NCBI GenBank assembly: GCA_964401385.1
Contig: CAYNYF010000004.1
Span: 16,244-80,243, forward strand
Direction: 5' to 3'
DNA: 64,000 bases
Origin: CAYNYF01 sp964401385
Lineage (GTDB): Bacteria; Planctomycetota; Phycisphaerae; SM23-33
Shown here: positions 42,876 through 52,175 of the stretch, piece by piece
Layout: each line of letters begins with the position of its first letter
Numbering within the stretch: position 1 is the first letter of the stretch
Notes under the pieces: model-generated
The model's database searches: none
What the model was told of the DNA's origin: nothing
The model's input: only the letters and a program-made list of their open reading frames with translations
Position numbers and translations under genes: made by a program

Positions 42876-43355
42876 TTAGTCGATCTCCTCCATCAGCACG
42901 ATCGCCCACGCCGCCAGGCCTTCGCCGGCGCCGATCGGGCCCATGCCCTCGGCCGTCTTGGCCTTGACCGAGACGGACGTGCTGTCCAGCCCGAGCAGGT
43001 CGGCGATCCTCTCTCGCATCCGGGCCCTCTGGGGCTTGAGCTTGGGCGCCTCGGTGACGATGGTCAGGTCGCAGTTGACCGGGGCCCAGCCGGCCTGGAG
43101 CACGATCTGCATCGCCTCGGAAAGCATCCAGGAACTGTCGGCGTTTTTCCATTTCTTCTCGGTGTCGGGGAAGTAATCGCCGATGTCGCCCATTCCTGAC
43201 GCCGCCAGCATGGCGTCGATGAGGGCGTGCAGGGGGGCGTCGCCGTCGCTGTGCCCGGACAGGCCGCGATCGTGCTCGATGGGCACGCCGCACAGCTTCA
43301 GCGGCCGGTCGTCGGCGAAACGGTGCGAGTCGAAACCAAATCCGACGCGGTTCAT
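42876..43355 (-). CDS. ispF: 2-C-methyl-D-erythritol 2,4-cyclodiphosphate synthase
   Basis: Fifth enzyme of the MEP isoprenoid pathway (159 residues, trimeric, zinc-dependent). Asp9 and His11 in GFDSHRF, His42 region GHSDGDAPLHALIDA, and the C-terminal TAEGMGPIGAGEGLAA motif are conserved. Start ATG 43355 follows AAGGT; the frame upstream is a shadow of aat. Its product feeds synthesis of undecaprenyl phosphate, the carrier used by the polysaccharide operon nearby, although no co-regulation is shown. Confidence 0.96.
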   Translation of the reverse strand: MNRVGFGFDSHRFADDRPLKLCGVPIEHDRGLSGHSDGDAPLHALIDAMLAASGMGDIGDYFPDTEKKWKNADSSWMLSEAMQIVLQAGWAPVNCDLTIVTEAPKLKPQRARMRERIADLLGLDSTSVSVKAKTAEGMGPIGAGEGLAAWAIVLMEEID

Positions 43356-43424
43356 ACCGGTGACCTTATGAAAAAAGCTCTCGGCCTGCAAGTGCCGGCG
43401 GCGGCAAAGTAACATATACAGGCA

Positions 43425-44099
43425 GTGAGGCCCCACGCCAACAGTCTGGTGCGCCCGGAGCTTTCCCCGCGGAGGCTGCTGGCCGCCTACGCCTCGGGGG
43501 CCTTCCCCATGCCGGACCCGCAGACCCCGCGGCGAGTCCTGTGGTTCTCGCCCGACCCGCGGGGGCTGCTGCCGCTGGACGATCGCTTTCACGTGGCGCG
43601 GCGGCTGCGGCGGACGATCAGGCAGGGACGCTTCGCCTGCACGCTGGATGCGGCCTTCGAGAAGGTCATGCGATGCTGCGCCGACCGCGAGGAGGGCACG
43701 TGGATCACGGATGAGTTCCTTTCCGCCTATGGCCGCCTGCACGAGCTGGGGCTGGCCCACAGCGTCGAGGTCTGGCCGGCCGAGAACTTTGCGAATTCGA
43801 AATCGAATTCGAGTGCAAACGCGGACGCGCCGCCGCCCGCCCGCTGCGCCGGCGGCGTCTACGGCGTGGCCGTCGGCGGGGCGTTCTTTGCCGAGAGCAC
43901 CTTTCACCGCCTCCCCGACGCCGGCAACGTCGCCATCGTCCATCTCATCGAGCACCTCCGCCGGCAGGGCTTCGGCCTGTGCGACATCCAGTGGCTCACG
44001 CCGCACTTCCAAAGGAAGTTCGGGGCGTTCCAGGTGCCTCGGGCGGAGTATCTTTCGCTTCTGAGTCAGGCCATCGCCCGCCCGGTTCGCTTTGCCTGA
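43425..44099 (+). CDS. aat: Leucyl/phenylalanyl-tRNA-protein transferase with internal insertion
   Basis: Adds Leu or Phe to N-terminal Lys/Arg for the N-end rule pathway. Family features: YASGAFPMPDP, LWFSPDPRGLLPL, TWITDEFLSAYGRLHELGLAHSVEVW, GGVYGVAVGGAFFAESTFHR and IQWLTPHFQRKFGA. Between HSVEVW and GGVYGV, where the family has about five residues, there are about 24 (NFANSKSNSSANADAPPP), encoded by an AT-richer segment at 43790-43835. The protein may still work since the insert falls in a surface turn. Start GTG 43425. Confidence 0.9.
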   Translation: MRPHANSLVRPELSPRRLLAAYASGAFPMPDPQTPRRVLWFSPDPRGLLPLDDRFHVARRLRRTIRQGRFACTLDAAFEKVMRCCADREEGTWITDEFLSAYGRLHELGLAHSVEVWPAENFANSKSNSSANADAPPPARCAGGVYGVAVGGAFFAESTFHRLPDAGNVAIVHLIEHLRRQGFGLCDIQWLTPHFQRKFGAFQVPRAEYLSLLSQAIARPVRFA

Positions 44100-44138
44100 A
44101 GGCAGCGGTCGCCGCCTGCGGCTCTGCCGAGGCGAGTG

Positions 44139-46421
44139 TTACGGGCGGAAAATGGGGTAGCGTCCCCTCCTGGACTTGATCTGCCGCTCGAAGGCGTCGA
44201 GCCTGGCCAGCTCCTCGTCGGTCAGGCGGAAGTCGCTGTCGGCCGGGCGGGTCTTGTCGATCCGGCGGACCTTGGCCGTCTCCCGCAGGGCCTTCTCGAG
44301 CCTGCCGGCCGCGGCCAGCATGTCGGCGTACTCCCAGCGCTGCCGGATGTTCTTCGGGTCCATCTCGAGTGCCCGGTCCGCCATCCGCAGGGCGCGGTCG
44401 CGCTGCCGCGGGTCGCGCCACAGGGCCCGGGCCAGCATCAGGGCGCTGAGGGACCGGGGGCATCGTTCGTAGGTGAGCTCGGCGAACTCGATGGCGTCTG
44501 CGGTGATCGCCTGCATGACCGCCGGCTGGTTGACCGGGCGGGCGACCAGCTTCATGGTGGCGACGTATCCCGGGGCCAGCCCGTCCAGCGTATCGGCGGC
44601 CACGGCCGCCCTGAGATGGACCTCCATCGCCGGGATGCCCCCGCGAAGGAAGGCCGCGTGGGCCAGGCGGAGCTGCGAGGTTCTGCGATACACCGGCCGC
44701 CACAGCCAAATCCCGGCGGCGATCAGGGCGACGACGGCCGCCGCGGCCAGGGCAACGGAAAGCCTCCTCGTCAGCTTCGGCGCCGCGCCCGCCACGGCCG
44801 GGGCAGCCATTGCGGCCGCGGCAATCCAGAACACCGTGGCCGTGGCCGGCGCCAGCAAGGTGTAGCTCACCAGGTTGTGCAGGAGGAAGGCGGCCAGCCC
44901 CGCCCCCAGCGCGATCCGTCCCAGGCGTCCGCCCTCATAGGGCCTCTCCAGCGTCCTGCCGGCCCAGGTCGAGGCCAGCAGGGCGACGGCGAAAATGGCC
45001 GCGGGCAGCACCCCCTCGGCGAACAGGCTCGCGCTGCCGCGGGGTTGCCCCCACACTACCAGCACCCCCAGCACGGCGCCAGTGAGAAACACGATTCGCA
45101 GCACGGCCGGGCGGTCTCTGTCCGGCGGCGCCGGCGGCGGCTCCGTCCCCGCGGCCGGGCGCGTCACCGCCAACACCATCCACACCAGCAGCCCCAGGTA
45201 CAGCGCCGCCGCCGGCAGGCCGTAGCTGCACGCCGCGTCCAGCAGGACGTTGTGGGCGCTCTTCGTGCTCTCGGCCGCGGCGTCCAGGCGATACTTCAGG
45301 TAGCTGTAGCCGAAATTTCCCGGCCCGGCGCCGCGGAGCGGCGATTCCCGCACCATCCGGGCCGCCCCCACCCAGTACTCCCAGCGAACCTGGAGGCTCC
45401 GCCCGGGAAGGGGCCCCAGGCGCCCGGCGACGGCGACGAGCACGCACATCGCCACCACCAGCGCCGCGGCCGCCGCCAGCAGCTTGCGGCGATAGCGGGC
45501 CCAGAAGTCCGTCCGCAGCATGAGGACGACCGCCCCGATCGCTCCCAGGACGGCCACGCCGATGCCGCCCTTGCTGCGGGTCAGCGCCAGCCCCGCCGCC
45601 GGCAGGGCGGCAAAAGCGATGCTGATGACGCCCGCCAGCGTCGGCAGGTGCACCTGCCCGCGCGGCGGGGGCCTTTCCTTGCGGCTGCGCAGGGCGCCGG
45701 CGAGCTTGTCGACGGCAACGGCCGCGGCCGCCGCCGTCAACACGATCAGCAGCGAGGCGAAGACGTTCGCCAGGCCGGAGTAGCCCGTGGCCGCCGGGTC
45801 GCTCAGTCGCGTTTCCAGCATCCGCGCCCGGGGGCTGCCGGGAGCGACGTCCTGCTGGGCCAAGGCCTTCTTGGGATCGGCCCGGAATTGGGCGGTCTGC
45901 TCGGGGATCTGCCAGATGACTTGGTCGAAGGCCCGCCACGCCATGGCCGCGCCCAGGCCCACCAGGACGACGGCCACGAGCCCCCAGCCGCGGCGGCGGA
46001 GAAGCTGCATCACCGCCCACGCCGCCAGCAGGATCGCCACCTGCTCGATCCAGCCGTCCAGGGCCCCGCGCTTGTCCGCCGCCGCCAGCGCCGACGCCAG
46101 CGAGACCGCGGCGAAGGCGACGATCGCGATGGCAAAGCCCGGGGCGGCGATGTGGGCCTGCCGGCGGAGGGCCTGCCCCGCCGCCCACAGGCACACCGCC
46201 CCCAGCAGGATCATCGCGAACGTCACCCGCATCAACTCACCGGATGGCCCCGCCGGCTGGGTGCTATTGGTGAAGAGCACCTCAGGCGTGCGGAAGGGCA
46301 TCTCGGTGACGAACGGGCGCGCGACCATCACGGCCAGGATGCACGCCAGTGCCGCCCCCTCCAGCAGCCTCACCGGGCTGGCGGCTTCACCGGCGGAGGA
46401 TTGTCGCGGCGATCGGCTCAT
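44139..46421 (-). CDS. O-antigen ligase family protein with C-terminal TPR, paralogue A
   Basis: Membrane protein of 760 residues with about twelve predicted helices and the Wzy_C/O-antigen ligase signature SPLRGAGPGNFG, YLKYRLD and KSAHNVLLDAACSYGLPAAALY, which holds the periplasmic active-site His. Residues 590-750 form TPR-like helices outside the membrane. ATG 46421 overlaps the stop of paralogue B as ATGA. Third and last ligase of the operon. Its extreme C-terminus (RRGRYPIFRP) is encoded by a short sequence that recurs at 52868-52885. Confidence 0.85.
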   Translation of the reverse strand: MSRSPRQSSAGEAASPVRLLEGAALACILAVMVARPFVTEMPFRTPEVLFTNSTQPAGPSGELMRVTFAMILLGAVCLWAAGQALRRQAHIAAPGFAIAIVAFAAVSLASALAAADKRGALDGWIEQVAILLAAWAVMQLLRRRGWGLVAVVLVGLGAAMAWRAFDQVIWQIPEQTAQFRADPKKALAQQDVAPGSPRARMLETRLSDPAATGYSGLANVFASLLIVLTAAAAAVAVDKLAGALRSRKERPPPRGQVHLPTLAGVISIAFAALPAAGLALTRSKGGIGVAVLGAIGAVVLMLRTDFWARYRRKLLAAAAALVVAMCVLVAVAGRLGPLPGRSLQVRWEYWVGAARMVRESPLRGAGPGNFGYSYLKYRLDAAAESTKSAHNVLLDAACSYGLPAAALYLGLLVWMVLAVTRPAAGTEPPPAPPDRDRPAVLRIVFLTGAVLGVLVVWGQPRGSASLFAEGVLPAAIFAVALLASTWAGRTLERPYEGGRLGRIALGAGLAAFLLHNLVSYTLLAPATATVFWIAAAAMAAPAVAGAAPKLTRRLSVALAAAAVVALIAAGIWLWRPVYRRTSQLRLAHAAFLRGGIPAMEVHLRAAVAADTLDGLAPGYVATMKLVARPVNQPAVMQAITADAIEFAELTYERCPRSLSALMLARALWRDPRQRDRALRMADRALEMDPKNIRQRWEYADMLAAAGRLEKALRETAKVRRIDKTRPADSDFRLTDEELARLDAFERQIKSRRGRYPIFRP
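44150..44168. repeat. Short repeat AATGGGGTAGCGTCCCCT, copy 1
   Basis: Eighteen-base sequence with a small palindrome (GGGG-TAGCGT-CCCC), shared with 52868-52885. It encodes the final residues of paralogue A. Similar sequences are widespread as intergenic repeats in bacterial genomes. Confidence 0.65.
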
Positions 46422-48742
46422 GGGGTGGCCTTCATCTGGGAAGTTGCCGCCCGCGTCGAGGCGGATCGCGCTTCCACGGCCGCCCGGATTTGCTCGGCCA
46501 GGCGGTCCAGGTCTTCCAGTTGTCTTGGCGAGAGGGACATGTCGCTCTCGGCGGGCAGGGCGGCTTCGATCCGGCGGATGCGGCGGAGGTGGGCGGCGGC
46601 CTCCTGAAGCCGGCCCGCCCGGAAGAGCATCTCGGCGGCCTCCCAGCGGACCGAGGCGTTCATCGGGTCGTCCCGCACGGCCGTGGCGGCCATCTCCAGC
46701 GCCCGGTGAGGCTCGGCGCCCTGCATGTCCAGCGCCTGGGCCAGCGACCTGGCGCAGGCCGGCGTGGGGCTGCGTTCGTACGCCAGCTCGGCGAACCGCA
46801 CCGCCCTGGCCAGGTAAGCGTCGCGGACGCTGGGGCGGGCGTGGGCGGACCACGCCATGTACATCTTGTGCAGGTAGAAGGCGGGAATGCCGTCCAGCTT
46901 GTCGGCGTCGATGGCGGCCTCCAGCTCGGCCGCGGCCCGGGGGAACTGCATGCGGCCGTAGGCGAAGTTCGCCGCCCGAACGTGTTCGCTCCTATCTTTC
47001 ACGGGCCTCCACAGCCAGGTGCCGGCGGCGATGGTGCCGGCGACGGCCGCCCCCGCGGCGGCGATGGCAAGCGCCTTGCCGCCCGGCAGCTCTCTCGGGC
47101 GCAGGGCCGGCGCCGCGACCGCCGCGGCCGCGATCCAGAATGCCGTGCACGTGCCCGGCGAGAACAGCGAGTACGTTACCAGGTTATGCAGCAGGAACCC
47201 AGCGGTGCCGGCGGCCAGGAAGACCCGCGCCCGGCGCCCGCACAGCCCGGCCGCCGCCAGATTGCGCCCGGTCCACATCATTGCCGGCAGGGCCACGGCC
47301 AGGGCCGCCGCCGGAAAGATCGCCTCCCTGAGCACGCCGCCGGCGGTAGACGGCTCCTCCCACAGCATGCGGGCGGCGAAGGCGACCAGGGGCAGCAGGA
47401 CGCACCAGCCGACCATGCCGCGCGCGCCGGCGCCGGGGGCGTCCGGGGGCGCCTGCTCCGCGGCCGGGCGCGTGACGGCCAGAACCATCCACACCAGGAT
47501 CGCCAGGTACAGCGCCGCCGCCGGCAGGCCGAACGCGCAGGCGGCGTCAGCGGCCACGTTGTGGGCCGTCTTGACCGCCTCGTCGGCGCCGAGCAGGCGG
47601 TGCTTCAGATACGCGTCGCCGAAGTTGAACGGGCCCACCCCGGGCAGGGGCGACTCGCCGATGGTGCGGGCGGCGCCGACCCAGTACTGCCAGCGGACCT
47701 GCATGCTTCGCCCGGGCAGCCCGCCGCGGGCCGCCCCCCATGCCCAGACCGCCAGCATCGCCCCCACCAGCACGGCCGCGGAAGCGATCAGCAGCCGGCG
47801 GCGATGACGGGCAAAGAACGCCGGCCTTGCCAGAACGGCGGCGGCGATTGCCCCAGCCGGCACCGCCGCCGCCAGGGCGCCCTTGCTGCGGGTCAGGATC
47901 AAGGCCGCCACGCACCCCGTCGCCAGCAGGACGGTCACAATGCCCGCGGCCGCGGGCAGGCGGGTCTCGCCCGGCGGGTGGGGGCCTGACGGCTCGGCGT
48001 GGCGCGCCGCGACCAGCTTTTCGACGGCCAGCCCCACCGCCGCCGCGGACAGCACGATCAGCAGCGAGCCGAACACGTTGGCCAGGCCGAAATAGCCGGT
48101 GGCGGACGCGTCCAGCACGCGATTCTCATACATCCGCGCCCGCGAGCTGCCGGGCTCGATGCCCTTCTGCCGGAGGACGGCGTCGGCGTGTTGCTTGAAA
48201 TGGGCGACGCGGTCGGGGATTTCCCACCCCACCTCGCGGGCGGTCCTGGCGGCCAGGACCACGCCGACGGCCGCCAGCACGACCACCACCAGGCCCCATC
48301 GGCGCCGCTGCCGCGCCAGTTGGATCATCACCAGCGCCGCCAGCAGCACCGACACCTGCTCTACCCAGCCGTTCAGGGCGCCGCGCGCGTCCAGGGCGAC
48401 CCGGGTGGAGGGAAACGACACGGCGGCAAAGAGCACGATCATCACCGCCAGGGACGCACCGGCGAGCTGGAATCGCCGCCGGGCGAGCTGCCCCAGCGCC
48501 CACAGGCTCACCCCCCCCAGCAGGATCATGCTCAGCGTCAGCCGGATCAGCTCTTCCATCGGCCGCTTGAGCTGGGCCGGGCTTCCCGGGCGGAAGACCA
48601 GCGGGGCCCAGCGGAAGGGCGTGCCGGCGACGAACACCCAGGCGACGGTGACCGACAGAATGCACACCAGGGCCGCCCCCTCCAACAGCCCGGCCGGGCC
48701 GGGGCCGCCCCCGGGGTGGGTTCGGCGGGCCCGGTGGGTCAT
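46418..48742 (-). CDS. O-antigen ligase family protein with C-terminal TPR, paralogue B
   Basis: Middle copy of three tandem paralogues, 774 residues. Same architecture: N-terminal helices, a GWEIPDRVAHFKQHADA periplasmic segment, the ligase core SPLPGVGPFNFGDAYLKHR with TAHNVAADAACAFGLPAA, and C-terminal TPR-like helices (AAEMLFRAGRLQEAAAHLRRI). The core differs from A and C at GAGP, where it has GVGP. Start and stop overlap both neighbours by four bases. May polymerise or transfer a different glycan than A and C. Confidence 0.85.
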   Translation of the reverse strand: MTHRARRTHPGGGPGPAGLLEGAALVCILSVTVAWVFVAGTPFRWAPLVFRPGSPAQLKRPMEELIRLTLSMILLGGVSLWALGQLARRRFQLAGASLAVMIVLFAAVSFPSTRVALDARGALNGWVEQVSVLLAALVMIQLARQRRRWGLVVVVLAAVGVVLAARTAREVGWEIPDRVAHFKQHADAVLRQKGIEPGSSRARMYENRVLDASATGYFGLANVFGSLLIVLSAAAVGLAVEKLVAARHAEPSGPHPPGETRLPAAAGIVTVLLATGCVAALILTRSKGALAAAVPAGAIAAAVLARPAFFARHRRRLLIASAAVLVGAMLAVWAWGAARGGLPGRSMQVRWQYWVGAARTIGESPLPGVGPFNFGDAYLKHRLLGADEAVKTAHNVAADAACAFGLPAAALYLAILVWMVLAVTRPAAEQAPPDAPGAGARGMVGWCVLLPLVAFAARMLWEEPSTAGGVLREAIFPAAALAVALPAMMWTGRNLAAAGLCGRRARVFLAAGTAGFLLHNLVTYSLFSPGTCTAFWIAAAAVAAPALRPRELPGGKALAIAAAGAAVAGTIAAGTWLWRPVKDRSEHVRAANFAYGRMQFPRAAAELEAAIDADKLDGIPAFYLHKMYMAWSAHARPSVRDAYLARAVRFAELAYERSPTPACARSLAQALDMQGAEPHRALEMAATAVRDDPMNASVRWEAAEMLFRAGRLQEAAAHLRRIRRIEAALPAESDMSLSPRQLEDLDRLAEQIRAAVEARSASTRAATSQMKATP

Positions 48743-51045
48743 GGGCTCCCCTTGAGCTGGGAAGCTGCCGGCGGCGTTCTGGCCAGCCGGATCCGCTCGG
48801 CCAGGTCAGCCAGCGCTCGCAGCTCCCTCTTCGAGAGGCGCACCACGCTCTCGGCCGGGAGGGCGTAGTGGATGCGGCGGATCTGGCGAACCTCCTCGGC
48901 GGCCGCGTCCAGCCGCCCCGCCCGGTAGAGCATCTCGCCGTATAGCTGGCGGAACTCGGCGCTCCTGGGGTTCATCCGTACGGCAATCTCGCCCATTTCC
49001 AGGGCTCGCCGGCGGCCCTCGGGCCGGAGGTCCAGCGCCCGGGCGAGCTCGAGTGCATTCAGCGCCTTGGGGCTTCTTTCATAGGCCAGCTCGGCGAACT
49101 TTACGGCGTCGGCGGCGTAGCTGTCGCGCATGGTCGGGTGGCCGCTTTGGGCGCCCGACCTGAAGATGTTGGTCAGGTGTCCTGCGGGGATGGCGTCGAG
49201 CGGGTCGGCGGCGACGGCTGCTTTCAGGTCGGCAACGGCTGGCCTGAGCTGGCGCCGGCCGTAGGCGAAGTTGGCCGAGCGAAGGTAGAAGCTTCTCGCC
49301 CGGACCGGCCGCCACACACAGGCGCCGGCGGCGATGGTGCCGGCGACGATCACCGCCGCTGCGGCGATGGCAAGCCGCCTTGCCCCGGGCAGCTCTCTGG
49401 GGCGGACCGCCGGTGCGGCCCCGGCCGCCGCCGTGATCCAGAAGACGGTGGCCGTGCCCGGCGTGAACAGCGTGTGCGTGACCAGGTTGTGCACCAGGAA
49501 GCCGGCCAGGCCCGCCCCCAGGGCGATCCGCACGCGGGCCTCGCACAGCGCGACCGCGTCCAGGCCCCGCCCCGCCCACAGCACCGCCAGCATGCCCAGG
49601 GCGAAGACCGCCGCGGGCAGTACCGCCTGGGTGAGCACGATCGTGACCTTCGACGGCTCCCACCATGCCATGGCGGTGGCGAAGACGGCCAGCGTCAGGA
49701 AAATGCACCAGCGGACCGAGGTGCGGCCGTTGCCGCCCGGCTGGTCGCCGAGGTTTTCGGCCGCCGCCGGCCGGGTCGTGGCCAGGAACACCCAGATCAG
49801 AATCGCCACGTATAACGCCGCCGCCGGCACGCCGAACGCGCAGGCCGCGTCGGCCAGGGCGTTGTGGGCCGTCTTGGTCCCCTCGCCGGCCCCGAGCGGG
49901 CGGTACTTCAGGTAGGCGTCGCCGAAGTTGGCCGGGCCCGCCCCGCGCAGGGGCGATTCGCCGATGACGTGGACGGCGCCGTGCCAGTACTCCCAGCGGA
50001 CCTGCATGCTCGCCGTGGGCAGCCCGTGGTGCGCCGTCCCGTACGCCCAGACGCCCGCAATTGTCGCCAGCAAGACGCCCGCGCAGGCGATCAGCAGGCC
50101 GCGGCGATACCGAGCGAAGAATGCCGGCCTGGCCAGAACGGCGGCGGCGATTGCCGCGGCCAGCACCGCCGACCCGATCGCGCCCTTGCTGCGGGTCAGG
50201 ATCAGGGCCGCCACGCAGCCCACCGTCAGCAGGACGGCCGCGACGGCCGCGGCCGCGAGCAGGCGGGACCCGCCCGGCGGGTCCGTTCCCGACGTATTGC
50301 CCCGCCACGCCGCGATGAGCTTCTCGAGGGCCAGCCCGGCCGCCGCCGCCGTTAGGATGATCAGCAGCGACGCCAGCATGTTGGCCAGCCCGAAATAGCC
50401 GGTGACCGTGCGGTCCAGCATCCGCAGTTCGAACATCCGCGCCTTGGGGGTGCCCGGCTCCATGCCCATCTGCCGCAGGGCCCTCTCCGGGTTTGCCTGG
50501 AAGCGGGCGATGCGCTCGGATTCCTCCCAGCCCACCTGGGCCAGGCCCTTGAAGGCCATGCTCACGCCGATCGCCGCCAGCACGACGGCGACCAGGGCCC
50601 ACCGGCGTCTCTGCCGGGCCAGTTGGATCATGACGAAGGCGGCCAGCAGGATCGCCACCTGCTCCAGCCAGCTGTTGACCGCCCCGCGGCGGTCGACGGC
50701 GCCCGTGGTCGACGCGAACGATACCGCCGCGAACAGCACGATCAGCACCCCCAGCGCCGGCGCGCCGACGCGGAACCGCCGCCGGGCCACCTGCCCCAGC
50801 GCCCACAGGCTCACCGCCCCCAGCAGGATGATGTTGAAGGTCAGCCGGATCAGCTCCACCATCGGCCGCTTGAGTCCCGCCGGGCTGCCGAACCGGAAGA
50901 CCACTTGCGCCCGGCGGAACGGCATCTCCGGCACGAACACGCGAGCCACCATGACGGCGAGGATGCACGCCAGGGCGGCCCACTCCAGCAGTCTGGCCGG
51001 GCTGGTGCCTTCAGCGGGCCTGGATCGGCGGGCGCGGCGAGTCAT
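48739..51045 (-). CDS. O-antigen ligase family protein with C-terminal TPR, paralogue C
   Basis: First ligase gene of the operon, 768 residues. Core SPLRGAGPANFGDAYLKYR and TAHNALADAACAFGVPAA, followed by helices and TPR-like repeats (YGEMLYRAGRLDAAAEEVRQI). ATG 51045 follows AAGGA and lies 14 bases after the wecA-like gene. C and B resemble each other more than either resembles A by eye, which suggests that A split off first. Confidence 0.85.
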   Translation of the reverse strand: MTRRARRSRPAEGTSPARLLEWAALACILAVMVARVFVPEMPFRRAQVVFRFGSPAGLKRPMVELIRLTFNIILLGAVSLWALGQVARRRFRVGAPALGVLIVLFAAVSFASTTGAVDRRGAVNSWLEQVAILLAAFVMIQLARQRRRWALVAVVLAAIGVSMAFKGLAQVGWEESERIARFQANPERALRQMGMEPGTPKARMFELRMLDRTVTGYFGLANMLASLLIILTAAAAGLALEKLIAAWRGNTSGTDPPGGSRLLAAAAVAAVLLTVGCVAALILTRSKGAIGSAVLAAAIAAAVLARPAFFARYRRGLLIACAGVLLATIAGVWAYGTAHHGLPTASMQVRWEYWHGAVHVIGESPLRGAGPANFGDAYLKYRPLGAGEGTKTAHNALADAACAFGVPAAALYVAILIWVFLATTRPAAAENLGDQPGGNGRTSVRWCIFLTLAVFATAMAWWEPSKVTIVLTQAVLPAAVFALGMLAVLWAGRGLDAVALCEARVRIALGAGLAGFLVHNLVTHTLFTPGTATVFWITAAAGAAPAVRPRELPGARRLAIAAAAVIVAGTIAAGACVWRPVRARSFYLRSANFAYGRRQLRPAVADLKAAVAADPLDAIPAGHLTNIFRSGAQSGHPTMRDSYAADAVKFAELAYERSPKALNALELARALDLRPEGRRRALEMGEIAVRMNPRSAEFRQLYGEMLYRAGRLDAAAEEVRQIRRIHYALPAESVVRLSKRELRALADLAERIRLARTPPAASQLKGSP

Positions 51046-51059
51046 GGCGGGTCCTTGGT

Positions 51060-52175
51060 CTACGGCGGTTCCGGTCGCGATCTGCCGCGGCCGGCGCCCT
51101 CGACCGATTCCAGCAGGGCGATGATCAAGACGATTCCGACGGTCTGGGCGAAGACCAGTATCGCCCCGGTGCGGTCGACGTGCGGCAGCAGCGAGGCGCC
51201 GGTGGCGGTCGCGGCCGTCGCCAGGTAGATCGTCAGAACCGCCTTCCGCGGGCCCATGCCTCGGCGCAGCAGGCGGTGTGAGAAGTGCCGCGTGTCGCCC
51301 ACCATCGGGTTGCGCCGCTCCTGAATCCGCAGCGTCACCACGCTGAAGGTGTCGTACAGCGGCACCGCCAGCAGCACCAGCGGGGCGAAGATGCTGTAGT
51401 AATAGCCGCTGGGCCCGCCGTGGTAATAGGTCGTCAGGATGCTCAGCACGCCCAGCAGGTAGCCCAGCACCATGGAGCCGGCGTCGCCCATGAAGATCTT
51501 CGCGGGCGGGAAGTTGTGCACCAGGAAGCCGGCGGCGGCCCCGATCAGCAGGCACAGCCACGCCCCCACGAACATCTGCCCGGAGGCGGCGGCGGCCGCC
51601 AGCAGCGCGGCGGCGCAGATCGCGGCCACGCCCGCCGCCAGCCCGTCGACGTTGTCCAGCAAGTTGAAGGTGTTGGTGATCAGCACGATCCAGAGAATGC
51701 TGCCGGCCGTGCTGAGCGGCCCGCCCACCTCCACCTCCAGCAGGCGGATGCGGCAGACGGTCACCACGCCGGCGGCGACGACGAGCTGGGCGATCAGCTT
51801 CAGCCACGGGCCCAGCCGCCGCCGGTCGTCGATCAGCCCCACCACGTGCAGCGCGACCGCCCCGGCCAGAATGCCCAGCGCGGCCGGGGCCTTGGCCACC
51901 ACCCCGCCGATGTGAATCGCCAGCTCCTCCGGCACCCAGCCCGGCGCGCCCTCCCGCCAGAGCGACGCCAACGCCAGTGCCAGCAGGCTGGGCATCAGGA
52001 TCGCCACCAGCATGGCCGAGCCGCCCAGCAGCGGCGTGGGCTGTCGGTGGTGCCGCGACTGTTTGGGAACGTCGATGAAGCCCGTTGCGACGGCGATTCT
52101 CCCCGCCACGGGCGTACTCAGCAGCGCCAGGAAGAACGCCGCTCCGGCCGCTCCCAAGGCCGCCAGGTAAATCAT
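51060..52175 (-). CDS. Undecaprenyl-phosphate sugar-1-phosphate transferase (WecA/TagO type)
   Basis: Polytopic membrane enzyme of 371 residues in the MraY/WecA family; transfers a sugar-1-phosphate (often GlcNAc) to undecaprenyl phosphate, the first step of surface polysaccharide assembly. Motifs: VVGLIDDRRRLGPWLK, NTFNLLDNVDGLAAG, KIFMGDAGSMVLGY and GDTRHFSHRLLRRG, all typical of WecA/TagO rather than MraY. Eleven membrane helices are likely. It overlaps the DUF4416 gene by four bases and precedes the three ligase genes. Confidence 0.92.
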   Translation of the reverse strand: MIYLAALGAAGAAFFLALLSTPVAGRIAVATGFIDVPKQSRHHRQPTPLLGGSAMLVAILMPSLLALALASLWREGAPGWVPEELAIHIGGVVAKAPAALGILAGAVALHVVGLIDDRRRLGPWLKLIAQLVVAAGVVTVCRIRLLEVEVGGPLSTAGSILWIVLITNTFNLLDNVDGLAAGVAAICAAALLAAAAASGQMFVGAWLCLLIGAAAGFLVHNFPPAKIFMGDAGSMVLGYLLGVLSILTTYYHGGPSGYYYSIFAPLVLLAVPLYDTFSVVTLRIQERRNPMVGDTRHFSHRLLRRGMGPRKAVLTIYLATAATATGASLLPHVDRTGAILVFAQTVGIVLIIALLESVEGAGRGRSRPEPP

